DNA of 64,000 nt from Atrina japonica (GCA_030159075.1 BROG01000649.1:356004-420003), one strand, 5' to 3'. Shown: positions 14,501 to 29,300, counted from the first letter of the stretch. Translations and numbers: made by a program. The notes: generated by a model not told the origin, from the sequence alone.

Positions 14501-17500
14501 TCACCATCTACCTGCCTGTACCTCATGTTATTCTCTTTACTACACATTTATCATTTATTGTAGACATTTTATATACATCCTATAGTAACATCTGATATGC
14601 AAAAAAAGATTATAATATTTGTTACTCTTTTTGTGTCAGAAATTTTTTATAATTTTACATTATCATTGCTGTTGCAGGGCCAGCAAATTTGTACTTAAAA
14701 TGTCACGTGATTCTTACAATCATCTAAAGCGCCACCTACAGGAGAAACAGATGAAACCTCTTCTAACAATTATACAGGAACATCTGTTTATTGATGGTTT
14801 GTATGTCAGTAGATGTTAGTAAACAAGTCCAAATATAGAATCCGATTTGTTTTGTGTACACTGACCAACCTACGGCTAATACCAAGCATCGTATTTAGGT
14901 TACCTGAGTCACTTAGGAGACCCTATGCTATTGGTCTTTGTCTGTCATTGTCTAAATAAAAATGTATCCTGAATCTGACAATTTTCTGTCATTTTGTATC
15001 ACATTGTTTGTACCTTGGTATGCTCTTGTAAAGCTGTAAACATGTATGACCACAGTGTCAATAAATGTGTCAAGTCTGAAATTAATTTTTATTAAAAACT
15101 TTCAGTAAATGTTATGTATACCAGTAAGTCAAATTTAAAGGTGCATTGGTTGTGTTTTTTTATTCTTTAGCTCACCGGGACAAAAGTCCCGAAAGCTAAA
15201 GCCATACCCCCTGGCGCCGACAGTAGCAACATCCATAGACAAAACTTTAACCTTTTTCATTTGGTACCTTGACTTTTGACCTAGTGCCCTTGACCTTGGA
15301 CTTAGACCTACTTTTAAAAAACTATAACCTTGACTATAAAACATGAAGGATACGGTTTTGATATTTTGCATTGAGATTTCTTATGACTAGAAGTTTCATT
15401 TTGTACCTTGAATTCTGACCTAGTGACCTTGACCTTTAACCTACTTTTCAAAAATTAACCTTGGCTATATCTTTTAAATCTTGAGGGATAGGGCTTTGAT
15501 ATTTCATATATATATATTTCTTATGACCAGAGCCTTCAATTTGGTACCTTGACTTTTGACCTTGAACTTAAACTTAGATCTACTTTCAAAATGTTTAACC
15601 TGAACTGTCCTTTAAAACGTGACAGCTGTGGGTCAAATATTTATTTTGAAAATATACACCCATTTCGACGAGCCTTGTTTTTTTCTCATTTTTTAATACT
15701 TGGATTGATATTCAATAACAAAAATGAGATAAACACAGGCATAAAATTCTTGAATTCCTATACATCTATGTTTTGTGAAAATTGCTGGGCACTTTTCAAT
15801 TGCAATTGATTAACTCAACCTTACTATTTGTATATGCTAACCACACTGGACCTGACCTTATTTTCACAAAATATATAGGAACATAAGATCTTTTATGCCT
15901 GTGTATGGCTCTTATATGTTAATGTCCATCAATTACAAGTAGATAAAGTAAAAAAAATCAGAATAATTTTTTTTTCTTTTTGGTAAAAACAGGTAATGTC
16001 CCTTTAAAGTAAAAATGAACTCTATGTCTTTACAATCTGCTGGTAAAGTTCCACATAGTTAATGTCCCTTCCAAGTAAAAATGAACTCTATGTCTTTACA
16101 ATCTACTGGTAAAGTTCCACAAAGTTAATGTCCCTTTAAATTAAAAATGAACTCTATGACTTTACAATCTGCTGGTGAAGTTCCACAATTTGATACTTAT
16201 GCTATGTACTTATACAGTACATACATTTGTAAATATGTTGCTGTAAATCTATCTTGTTGGAGATAATTATACAGGGCTTAACCCTTTGAACACCACAGAT
16301 TGTAATGGACTGGTCCATACAATAAGATAGAACATGTCATTAAAATACTTGGGGTTGAATAGTTTATTAAACTAATAAAATTGAACTTTGTAGAATGCAA
16401 AGTATAAACCTGATTCTCTCCTAATGTTTTAGTTTTTGACGGAGTTCCGAGGAATAAACAACAGATTAGAGCCACAAGTGGATCTATGCTTGGAGAAAAT
16501 GAACGTGATGGTAGGTGAATCATCTGCAGTCAGTTTTCATGTGTAATATTTGCGGTATGTGTAATGGTCAGAGAATCATCTGCAATCTCTTTGTTTGTGT
16601 GTTATATGTTGTGCGTTTGTGATTGTAGATGAATCATCTACAGTCTCTTTATTTGTGTGTTATATTTGTGGTATATGTGATAATCTGTGAATCATCTGCA
16701 GTCTCTTTGTTTGTGTGTTATATTTGTGGTATATGTGATAATCTGTGAATCATCTGCAGTCTCTTTATTTGTGTGTTATATTTTGGTTTTTGTTATATCT
16801 GTGAATCATCTGCAGATTTGTGTGTTATATTTGTGGTATATGTGATAATCTGTGAATCATCTGCAGTCTCTTTGTTTGTGTGTTATATTTGTGGTATATG
16901 TGATAATCTGTGAATCATCTGCAGTCTCTTTATTTGTGTGTTATATTTGTGGTATATGTGATAGTCGGTGAATCATCTGCAGTCTCTTTATTTGTGTGTT
17001 ATATTTGTGGTATATGTGATAATCTGTGAATCATCTGCAGTCTCTTTGTTTGTGGGTAATATTTGGGGCACATGTGATGGTAGGTGAATCATCTGTGATC
17101 TCTTTTTTTGTTAGTTATATGTTGGATGTGTATGATGGTAGGTGAATCATCTGTATTATCTTTGTTTGTGTGTTATATGTTGGCCATGTGTGATGGTCGG
17201 TGAATCATCTGCAGTCTCTTTGTTTGTGGGTAATATTTGGGGCACATGTGATGGTAGGTGAATCATCTGTGATCTCTTTTTTTTTGTTATATGTTGGATG
17301 TATGTGATGGTAGGTGAATCATCTGCAGTCTCTTTGTTTGTGTGTTATATGTTGGGTGTGTTTAATGGTCGGTGAATCATCTGCAGTCTCTTTGTTTGTG
17401 TGTTGTATGTTGGGCATGTGTGATGGTAGGTGAATCATCTGCAGTCTCTTTGTTTGTGTGTTATATGTTGGGTGTGTGTAATGGTCGGTGAATCATCTGC

Positions 17501-20500
17501 AGTCTCTTTGTTTGTGTGTTATATGTTGGGCGTGTGTGATGGTAGGTGAATCATCTGCAGTCTCTTTGTTTGAGTGTTATATGTGTGGTATGTGTGATGG
17601 TAGGTGAGTCATCTGCAGTCTCTTTGTTTGTGTGTTATATGTTGGGTGTGTGTAATGGTAGGTGAATCATCTGCAGTCTCTTTGTTTGTGTGTTATATGT
17701 TGGGTATGTGTGAGTGTAGATGAATCATCAGCAGTCTCTTTGTTTGTGTGCTATATTGGGGTGTGTAATGTGTGGTGAATGCTGCAGGTCTTATTGTTTG
17801 AGTGTTATATGTTGGGTGTATGTAATGGTCAGTGGATACTCTGCAGTCTCTTTGTTTGCATGTTATATGTTGGGTGTGTGTAATGGTCAGTGAATCATCT
17901 GCAGTCTCTAAAAAATTTGTTATCACTGGGTGTGTGTAATGATCTTGAATCATCTTCAGTCTCTTTGATAGTGTGTTATATGTACAGGGTGTGTTGGAAG
18001 GTTGTGAATCATCTGCAGTCTATTTTATGTATTTGTTATATGTATGGTGGGTGTACAGGTTGGTGAATTATCTGCAGTCTCTTTGAGTGTTATAATGTGT
18101 GTAATGGTCAGTAATCATCTGCAGTCTCTTTAAAGTGTGTTATATTGAGTGTCTTAAGATCGGTGAATCATCTTCATCTCTTTGTCTTGGCAGTTACAAT
18201 GTTTGGTGTGTGTAATGGTTGGTGAATCATCTGCAGTCTCTTTGTTTGTGTGTTATATGTATGTTGGGTATGTGTGAGTGTAGATGATCATCAGCAGTCT
18301 CTTTGTTTGTGTGCTATATTGGGGTGTGTGTGATGGAAGGTGAATCATTTCATCTTAATTTTGTCACAGTTGGTATCTAAGTGAAAGTAGGTGAAAAATC
18401 TGCAGTCTCTTTGTTTATGTGTTATATGTTGGGATAACCCCTTATAGGTGAATTATGCCCACTTTATTTGTGTGTTATATGTTGGGCGTGTGTTATATGT
18501 TGGGCGTGTGTGATGGTAGGTGAATCATCTGCATTCTCTTTGTTTGTGTGTTATATGTACACAAAACTGTAAAAAAAAAAATACATCTTCAGTCTCTTTG
18601 TTTGTGTGTGTCATTTGTGTGTGTAATGGTTGGTGAATCATGCAACAGCTTTGTTTGTGTGTTATATGTTGGGTATGTATGAGTGTAGATGAATCATCAG
18701 CAATCTCTTTGTTTGTGTGCTAATGGGGTGTGTGAAAAGGTGAATCATCTGCTTACCTCTTTGTTTGTGGCCCATACAGTGGAATGTCGTGATGGTAGGT
18801 GAATCATGAGCAGTCTTTCTGTTTGTGTTAAAGTTGACGGGGCGTGTGTGATTGGTAGGTGGATAGATGCATATCTCTTTATTTTGTGTTTTATGTTGAA
18901 CTGTGTTATTGGTTGGGCTGTGTATGGTTAGGTGAGAATTTTGGTCATTCTCTTTGTTTGTGTGTTATATGTTGGGATGTATGAGTGGGCAATCCCAGCA
19001 ATCTCTTTAAGAGATAACTATATTCCACTGTAGCATGCACAGGTCTTATGCCTTAATTAAATCACAACTGGCATGAATATCATATCATATACATAATGTT
19101 TTTTTTTTATACAAAAATACTAAAAATTTCCATTTGCATATAAAGTAATCTTGTGATGTTTGAAGATAGCCAGTCAATGTACAGGGTGTGTCAGGAAGAT
19201 GTTTCATCTTCTATTTTATGTATCTCATTTTGTTAAAACACAGGTAGGTCCATGCAGTGCTCTATGAAATTGGTATATAAAGTTTTATATAAAGATTTAT
19301 ATTAATCTTAATAATGTTATCCTCACTGTCTTGGCAGCCAACAAAGCTAAAGTTTACTATGGACTTTTGAAAGAACCGGAAATAAATATGCCGATTGAAG
19401 ATGAAGAAAAGGTTGTCTGTAGGAGAACGATAATGAAAGGTAAATGTTCATCTTAAGATCACAGTTGGATTGGACAAAATGTAAAAAAAACCTACAAATT
19501 TGTTGTTAGAACCAGAATAGAAATTTGTTAAAAGTTTGCGGCCTGGGCCTTTTGAATTTGGGAAGTGTTAGCAACACAGATTGTAAGGTATAGTTTTACA
19601 AGATAAACAGACCAGTTTTTATAAGGTATAATCTTTTCAAGATTCATTGACCATTTTTTCATTTGGGAAATTGCAATTGAATTTTGGAGAAGTATCAGAT
19701 TTATGTTTGAATGGGACATTATTATTGGAGCACTACAATAGGGTTGAACATCCCTTCCTTTAAGTCTGAATAACTGGCCCATACAGTGAATCTGTGTAAC
19801 AATCGGATACAGATTTGGTTATGTCAAAGTTGACAGTAAGTGCAGATTTGTATGGATCGATAGATATGTTATTGGATTCAGTTTTAGCCACAACTCATTT
19901 CTTTTCTAAATGGAATTAATGGGGGCGATCCAAAATATTTGAGGCATCAAGATTCCAAAGTAGTTTGTTTTAAACTTGTGTACAAATAAAAAATAAAGAA
20001 CCCTCCTACGTAATTTTTACAAAAAAAACAAAAACAAATTCAGATTGCTATAAAGCTAATGGTTTCATACTGGAGCTATCATTCGCACAGAACATTCTAA
20101 TTGTCAGTTTTAATGTTGATCAGAGGCCAGATGATGATAGCAGTTACAGATGGTCTTTGTATGAACAGTTTGAACAATGATATATGTTACATTCATCAAG
20201 TTCCAAGACTGGTTTAAAAGGTATTCTGTAGGACAATGATACATGAAAAGAAAATGTAAAATCCATACCCATATTGGATTGGAAATAAAAACCCTACCTA
20301 TCTAAACCTGTTGTCCGGGGACATGAATTGTTCTCATCAGTGCTCTCATGATTGCATCAGTCAGATGTACAGGGGAAACGTATGTATTTTGTCTATGTAT
20401 CTTCTCTCATCAAGTTAAGCTTTTTTTTGATGGTTTTGTAATTGCTCAGCAGGCACTTAAAAATGGTTTAACAAGTAGGGGACATGTATTGATTCATCAG

Positions 20501-23500
20501 TACTCTCAGAATGCATCACAGGTAGGGGACATGTATTGATCCATCAATTCTCTTAGATTGCTTGTTTTTGATGGTTTCACAGGTAGGGGACATGTATTGA
20601 TCCATCAATACTCCCAGATTGCTTGTTTTTCATGGTTTCACAGGTAGGGGGACATGTATTGATCCATCAGTACTCCCATGTTGTTTGTTTTTCATGGTTT
20701 CACAGGTAGGGAACATGTATTGATCCATCAGTACTCCCATGTTGCTTGTTTTTCATGGTTTCACAGGTAGGGGACAGGTATTGATCCATCAGTACTCCCA
20801 TGTTTCTTGTTTTTCACTGGTGTGTATGGTTAGTATGCTTAACTAAACTTTGTTTTATTTTTTGTCATGAGCAGAAGAAGAAAGCAAAGAAGGATCCACT
20901 TCTGATGAAAAAGTCCAAGAATGATCCGCATGCACCCTCTCTAAACAGAATACCGCTGCCGGAGTTGTAAGTTTCACATAATATATTACAAATACAACAG
21001 GGGATAGTTCAGCTTTGTCGCTGTAACAGGATAATGTTAAAACATAGATGCTGTATAAGGGAAATATAACATGTGCTGTTAATATTTGCAAAATTCACGG
21101 TGTTGACAAATCCATGAATTAAAGAAACTGAATGAATTTTGATGAAATATGCGTGATATAATTACGGCCTACTTTTGCAAGACATGATGCTATTTTTATG
21201 CTACTGCAATCCACAAATAACAAAAATTCATGACTGAGTTAGGAAAGAGAAATACAGTAGAACTTCAATAAGTTGAATTTCTCGATGTTTTGAACAATTG
21301 ACAAAGTTCCGAATAATTTTGTTATTTAACACTACTTATAAACAATTTAGAATTTGAACTTTTATGAGTCAAATTTCTTAATGTTTCAATTAATTTTTTG
21401 GGCAAAATTTTATAAAACAACAAAAATTCCTACATATAATTCCAAGTCAAAATTTACATGTGTATGAAGATAATTCTTCTCCTTCTCATAAACACTCAAT
21501 GTTTTAATTTCACAAAAATTCAGTTAAATTTAGCACTAATATTAATTATAATGAACGTAAATATCTTAAATGGTTTTGAAGCAGTCATATATACCTAATG
21601 GAACCCCTGAAACTAAAACACATGTTTTTCTCGGTTACCATTCATGAGTTGAAGTCCCGATGTTTCAAACTCTCTAGGTAGTCCCTTGAACTTTGACTCA
21701 TCGAAGTTCTGCTGTATTTGAAAATTACAGCTCGTTGAATTTAACTTGTATATAATTAGAATACTTTCAGTAATTCGTATATAATTAGAATACTTTCAGT
21801 AATTCATAATCTAATTAAAAACTGATCTCTCATCATCCAACATGACACACCTATGAGATCACTCACATGTGACCTGTACCATATTTCATCTATATGACAT
21901 ATCAGAAAACAAGAACGATAATAGATCAGTTTTTGAACAGACTGAGTAAGTCAGTTGAAGTCTATAGCAGAAGTCTACTGATAGGTCCAGAGTTCAAATT
22001 CACTCAAAGTCAAAATTTAAGATTTGGAATTAACAGGTTAAAATATTATTATTTGGCATTTTCTGCATGGAGTCATATAAATAATTTATAGCCCCTTATA
22101 TGTTACTACTTTTATTTAGCCTAATTAGGGATGCATATTTTTAAAACATTTTTTTTCAGATTTTTTTAATAGATGAAATGATAAACAGAATTCTATGAAT
22201 TTCTGTGTAAAAGCATTTAATGAATGATATGATAGTACATATGTTGGTCTAGAGTTGTCAAATGAAACATATCCAGACAGATTTATAACAGATTAAAATA
22301 AACAAAAGCAAACAATAAGATAATTAAATGAAATGTGGTTTTAATCAGGCTAACCTGGAAATTAAACCTACTATCTTGAAATGAATCATTAATTCAAAAA
22401 TATCAATAACAGTTTAATGACTGAATATTTCTTCTCTCAGAAAAGACATAGATAAGATCGAGAAGAGAAATGCTTATAGAGAAGCCATGAGACGAGTGAA
22501 AGTTGGCAGAGATAACCCACCTACCATCTGTTTCTACACACTTCTAAACTCCTATCAGGGGTAAGTTGTAAAATTTGTATGTCATCTTTCCCAACACTCT
22601 TATATTCTTATCGGGGCTAAACATAAGATTTGTATGTCATCTTTCCAGGCACTCTTATATTCTTATCGGGGCTAAACATAAGATTTGTATGTCATCTTTC
22701 CAGGCACTCTTATATTCTTATCGGGGCTAAACATAAGATTTGTATGTCATCTTTCCAGACACTCTTAAATTCTTATCGGGGCTAAACATAAGATTTGTAT
22801 GTCATCTTTCCCAACACTCTTATATTCTTATCGGGGCTAAACATAAGATTTGTATGTCATCTTTCCAGGCACTCTTAAATTCTTATCGGGTCTAAACATA
22901 AGATTTGTATGTCATCTTTCCCAACACTCTTAAATTCTTATCGGGGCTAAACATAAGATTTGTATGTCATCTTTCCCAACACTCTTAAATTCTTATCAGG
23001 GCTAAGTTATAAGATTTGTATGTCATCTTTCCACAAACTCTTGAATTCTTATCGGGGCTAAACATAAGATTTGTATGTCATCTTTCCAGACACTCTTAAA
23101 TTCTTATCGGGGCTAAACATAAGATTCGTATGTCATCTTTCCACACACTCTTAAATTCTTATCGGGGCTAAGTTACAAGATTTGTATGTCATATTTCCAC
23201 AAACTCTTAAATTCTTATCGGGGCTAAGTTATAAGATTTGTAGGTCATATTTCCACAAACTCTTGATTTATTGGGGCTAAACATAAGATTCGTATGTCAT
23301 CTTTCCACACATTTTAAATTCTTATCGGGGCTAAGTTATAAGATTTGTATGTCATATTTCCACAAACTCTTAAATTCTTATCGGGGCTAAGTTATAAGAT
23401 TTGTAGGTCATCTTTCCACAAATTCTTGATTTAATACTTATCAGGGCTGAATTGTAAACTTCCAACTTCTTAATGGATTTTGTAGTTTAAAGAAACTCAT

Positions 23501-26347
23501 ATAGTTTAGCTTTTATTCACCTCTATCAATCTTAGTTGGGATGCAAAGAACTATATTTTTAGTTATTATATAGACATATTTTTATCAAAAATAAGAAAGA
23601 ATTTTATGGTATTTTGTTGAAAGAGCACTTTTAAGATCTTTAAGATTATGACTAATGTATAGAGTGTATTTGATCTTCCTATTTACTTGTTACCAGGGTA
23701 ACGACAGTAGACATTGCAGAGGATTCCAGCGCACTTAGTGCCGGATTTGCAGATTCTACAATTCGTGTCTTTTCCCTTACTCCCCAGAAGTTGCGGGCAA
23801 TGAAAACCTCCCCAGATCTAGACACGATTGACAAAGAAGCAGGTATTTACATTAGTGACTGTCACTAAGCAGCCATCTTGGAATGAGGAGGGGATAACTT
23901 ATTGGTGTTCTAAAATAAAGTCATGACCAAAATTAGATACTTCAGCATTTAGATAGAAATTGTTTCTGAATTGTATATCGCCAGTACTATTCAGAAATCC
24001 TGTAACTGCAAAATTGCGGTTTTTGTTTTTTGGAATTGTTCAACATAGATTAACATTGGGCATCTTTTGCAAAAATACTGGAACTGATAGCCAATGAGGC
24101 CATAAAAAAATGACCTGTGACAAAATCCTGGAAAATGGTTGATAAAAAATTCATCATCAAAAATCCCAAAACTGCAATTATAGTGACAGGTTCAGGATTT
24201 TTTATTTTTGAAATATTAAGCCATTGTTGGTTCAGGAATTCTTTATAAGAGTTTAATCCTAAAAAACAACATCAATTGAAATGTTTAAAGACCCATATTA
24301 ATGCAATATAGGCATTCGATATCTAAATGCATATCTGAGAGGTTTAATAACTGTATTAAGCATAATTAAAACAAATAGGTTAAGTATAGGGACAATATTT
24401 ATCAAAACATTAATGGTATATTTTCTCCCGTCCCGTGTATAATTGGATTTTGTAATGAAATACATTTTTGAATTCTATTTTTAACTTCAGCATTGCACTT
24501 TCGGTTTTTTGTTTCATTTTTTTTCACCAAAACTGCAATATTTCTGTGAAATTACTAAATATCCTTGATGGAAATACCTGTAACTACACTTACCCAGATT
24601 ATTCAACTTGAAATGTTATATCAATCCAGTGACTCAAAAAAGGGTTCAATTTAGTATAGATGTTAAAGGTTTCAGAACCTCAAAATGAAAAACATGAAAA
24701 TGGGAAGGATTTTTGTTGCTCCTGAAAAGTTGTCAAATGGTAAATACGGTGTTTTTGAATGGTGATGATGATATATACATAAGGACTTGGTATTTACAGA
24801 CAAACTGTTTATAAAGCCACTCAAGGGAACAGTCAAAATTAATCTTTATATGCAGGTGACCTTTATAAAGAGGTCCATTCTTTGTAAAAAAAATTAACAG
24901 GATGTGTTTGAATGGTCTTTATAGGCAGTTGCCCTTTATACAGAGGAGGCCAAGTTTGACTGTATTTTGAGATATGTCTATCTATCAGAAAAAATTCTGG
25001 TTGAGCAAACATCTATTCTCGTTATTCAACTGTTTCTCAAAGTAGGTCAGTCCCAGGTTCAATTCCAAACAGGGCTCGAAATTAGCAGAAGTCCGCTGGT
25101 GCCAGTCCAGTAAATAACAGGACGGGCCCGTAGATTTCTCATCTGTACTGGTCCTATTGTCCAGTAAGAAAAATAATGATTGAGTGTAAGTGCTGTTTTC
25201 AATAATTGTTACACGCATGTTGCATGTGTAATCTTACAAAATAATCTATCTAATACAAACTGAAAATATCCTGTCTTGTCCTCTCATGTTATAGTTTATT
25301 ATTCTTGATCTAAATATATCATATAATTATTTCTTTTGTGTTAATTGCGGACCAGTAGAAATTTGATGGGGCTTATAGATTTTTTATGCTACTGGCCCAT
25401 TGGGCCACTTGGGGGAAATGTTAAATTCAAGCCCTGCCATATCAGGGCTGGCCCCATAAAACTTAAGAATTTACTCAAGTCTGAGAATATTCTCTACTTG
25501 GCCTACTTGGCCAATGAGATTTCAGGATTAGCTCAACTTTTTTTTGACTTGTGTACTTAAGCTCTGGCCTGTACTGACTAGAGGTGAGATACCTCATGGC
25601 TTTATAAAGCACAATGCTCTAACCACTGAGCCACAAAGGCCACTTTGTAAATTGCACATGTTAATTTGTGCCACTTCATCAAAGTAAACGCCAAAATTCT
25701 TGGCAGAAAAATAACAACAATTAAATGTTTTGTTTTTTCAGATGACGTTTTGGAGAGAATGATGGATGAAAGAACAGCAACAGAATCAAAGATGTTACTG
25801 GGTCACAGTGGTCCAATATATTCAGCCAAATTTAGCAAAGATAGAAAATATCTTATTTCTTCCTCAGAAGATGGGACAGGTAAAAACAAAATTCAAAATA
25901 ATTTGGTTCATATTTAAAGATACTCTATTTTATTTACCAATTGTCAAGTAGAATTGTCCAAATATTATTTTCGCTTGAAATTAAGTTTTTTAGTTATATC
26001 TCTATGCATTGAACATAATACCTTAATTAAGATTTTAGTTATAACTTTATGCATTGAACATAATACCTTAATTAAGTCAAGATACTGTACACCTTCAGAC
26101 ATGTTAACCTCTGATGACCAAAAAAAGAGTAGAATCACACCTCCAAAAATGTAGCATTGCGTGCAGTATTTTTACAGTATTTTAATGACAATATTTCTTT
26201 AAAAATATTATGGCAAACAGTTTTAGCCCTGGGTCTGAAAATGTTTTCGCAAAATCATTTTCAATGGCCAAAATTAAAAATACTTTAAAAAAAAATTTAT
26301 TCCCACACGGCCTGAAAGTTCTGTTGGGGCCATATAGTGTTTGGATC

Positions 26348-26378
<31 letters not shown>

Positions 26379-29300
26379 CCTAATTCTGACCCGCTTATAT
26401 ATAAAGTGCAATATTTCGAATTTGGATTGTGATACAGTAACCAAACTTAGACTGTAAGTTCATCTAAGGGTTGCTCACACTTCACTGACATCACATGCTC
26501 CTAGGGATGGGTGGGGTCAAAATGTAGGGCATTGCAATATTTAAAGCTTGGATTGTGATACAGTTAGGATCATTGGCATTTGTGTTCACAAACACATCTT
26601 GTTTTACATTTTATTTTATCATTACCATCATTATTATTGCAGGGAAGGTACCCTTTTATGAATTTTCTCACCTGCTATGCATTATTTTAATTAATCAATG
26701 ATTAAATAATGCAAATAAATATAAAGTGCTAGAATCTAGTTTGGTTGAATAGAAATGACAAGTACATAGACACATTCAGGTTAGTAACTTGCCAAACCCA
26801 TTTCCTGATCTAAAAAAGGATTCTGCCAAATGTAAATTACATTAAATTTATGTACGTTGATTTTATCCATAGCATTAAATATTTTGTTAGACCAATTTAT
26901 CGTTGATCAACTTTTTATTTAACAATGATATAAGCGGCAATCATACTTCATGAGTTGCATATACCTGTACATGTAAAACAATGTCGTACTCATTCTCTTT
27001 CTTTTGGGGTTAAATGACAACTTCTATCACTTAAGTTTACAATTTGTAGGTCTAAGTCACAAAACATGTCAAAATTTGGATTTTTTCCAAAAAAGTTTCA
27101 GAATTCATTCTACTGATTGATACGTTACCCCAAAGAGTCCTTCATACCAAAGAACAGCCTCCTACTATGCATATTGAATGATTTATAATGCTTTCCAACA
27201 CCTGCCCCAAAACTTTAACCTTTGAGTTTCATGAGTAAAAGTTTATGTAAAAAAACATGTCAAAGTTTGAATTTTTACCAAAAAAAGTTTCAGATTTCAC
27301 TCCACTAATTGATACTTTACCCCCAAAGAGTACTTCATACCAAATATTAGCCTCCTACTACACATATTGAATGATTTATGGTGCTTTCCAACACTTGAAA
27401 TATATATTTTTACTTATAACTTAAAAACCGTTCAGCACCACCCTTAAACCATATATATTATTGATTGTTATAGGGAAACACATTCAGTGGTGTATAGGGG
27501 GTCCTTGGGGGTCCTGCCCCACCCTCTGAAATATATATTTTTACATATAACTTAAAAACCATTCACAGTCCCAACCTTAAACCATGTATATTTTTGATTG
27601 TTATAGGGAAACACATTCAGTGGTGCATGGGGTTCTTTGGGGGTCCTGCCCCACCCCCTGAAATATATTTTTTTACTTATAACTTAAAAAACGTTCACAG
27701 CCCACCCTTAAACCATATATATTATTGATAGTGAGAGGGAAACACATTCAGTGGTGTAGGGGGGTCCTGCCCCACCCCCTGAAATATATATTTTTACTTA
27801 TAACTTAAAAAACGTTCACAGCCCACCCTTAAACCATATATATTATTGATTGTTATAGGGAAACACATTCATTTGTGTATGTGGGGATACTGCCCCACCC
27901 TGTGAAATATATATGTTTTCTTATAACTTAAAAACCGATCAATCCCCATTGACTGTTATGGGAAAACATATTCAGTGATGTACGTGGGGGTAATGCCCAC
28001 CCCGTGAAATATATATCTTTATTTATAACTTAAAAACTGTTCACAGCCCCACCCTTAAACCATATATATTATTGATTGTTAGGGGTAGACACATTTAATG
28101 GTGCATGTAGGGGACCTGTCCCACCTCCTGGAATATATATTTTCACTTATAATGTGAAATACATTCACATCCCTTATCCTACACTTATTAATACTGTATG
28201 TTACTTTGGTAAATTTAATATCAAAACAGGGACTGGCAAGACATGTAATTATATGTAATTCTTGTGGTAATTTGCACCTATTTAGGTGAGCTTTGTTGTC
28301 TTCTGACAACTCTTGTAAGTTGTGTAGACAGTTTGTATAGGCATACTCCGTAATCTTCCCGCATAGGCATTTCCATTGAGGGACACAGTCATGATTATAA
28401 CATAGAAATTAAAAAAATATATTTTTATCGTTGATATTTAATATTTGTCTATTTAACAGTAGAATTTTAAATAAATGATAAAAACAACAAAAACATAACA
28501 AAATCTTTATCGCATGACATATAAACACTCAGGCCCTCGGGCTGATATTGGAGTCTCGGGTTAATATGGCATGAGATACAGATTTTGTCATGTATTAATC
28601 TTTATATATTTACATACTAACTGTTATTTCCTTCATTGCAAGTATATAGAACGACTGTATTCATATTTAAATAACACAAGTCCGTCGTCGTGTGACTCAA
28701 GCGTTTAACCGCTTTACTTTTTGGCGTAGGAATACATAACATTTTAGAAATCCTTTCCATGACCATGTATTTGTCGGACAAGTCTTCTCTGAACATATGA
28801 ATGAATCAACAAAGAACAAAATAACACACATTCATTTTGTAGTTTTTATTTAATCTTAAAAGCCATTCAATACCACAAAACAAACAAAAATCACAGAAAG
28901 AAATCGAAAACACAAGACTAGGCCTGCATTTGTAGCACACTGTAATGCCCATATTGCAATAGATCTAGGTCATGTTATGAAAAGAAACACAGGCCACAGA
29001 AATGAAAACACAGTTGCGTTGCCTGTAAGATAAACAGAAAAAAAGGAGAGTTAGGTCTAGTGTGCAATTTTGTCAAGCATCTCTGATAAACAGCTTGCTT
29101 TGCCGTCACCATATATTCCTGTCAGAGACAATTCGTCATTCGCATCGTGTGAAATCGGCTCTCATTTCACCGCAGATCCTATAATTGCTAGGCTACTTCC
29201 CAGGTCCATCTTGTTTTCACAACCTGTAATGTTAATGCCGAGCATAAGTAGTGTTCATATGTTTCTCAGTAAATTGACGGGATACTCTATATTATATAGT

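Noticed and set aside
16505..19010. CRISPR-like regular array
   Set aside because: Units are contiguous and degenerate without unique spacers, in an animal intron.
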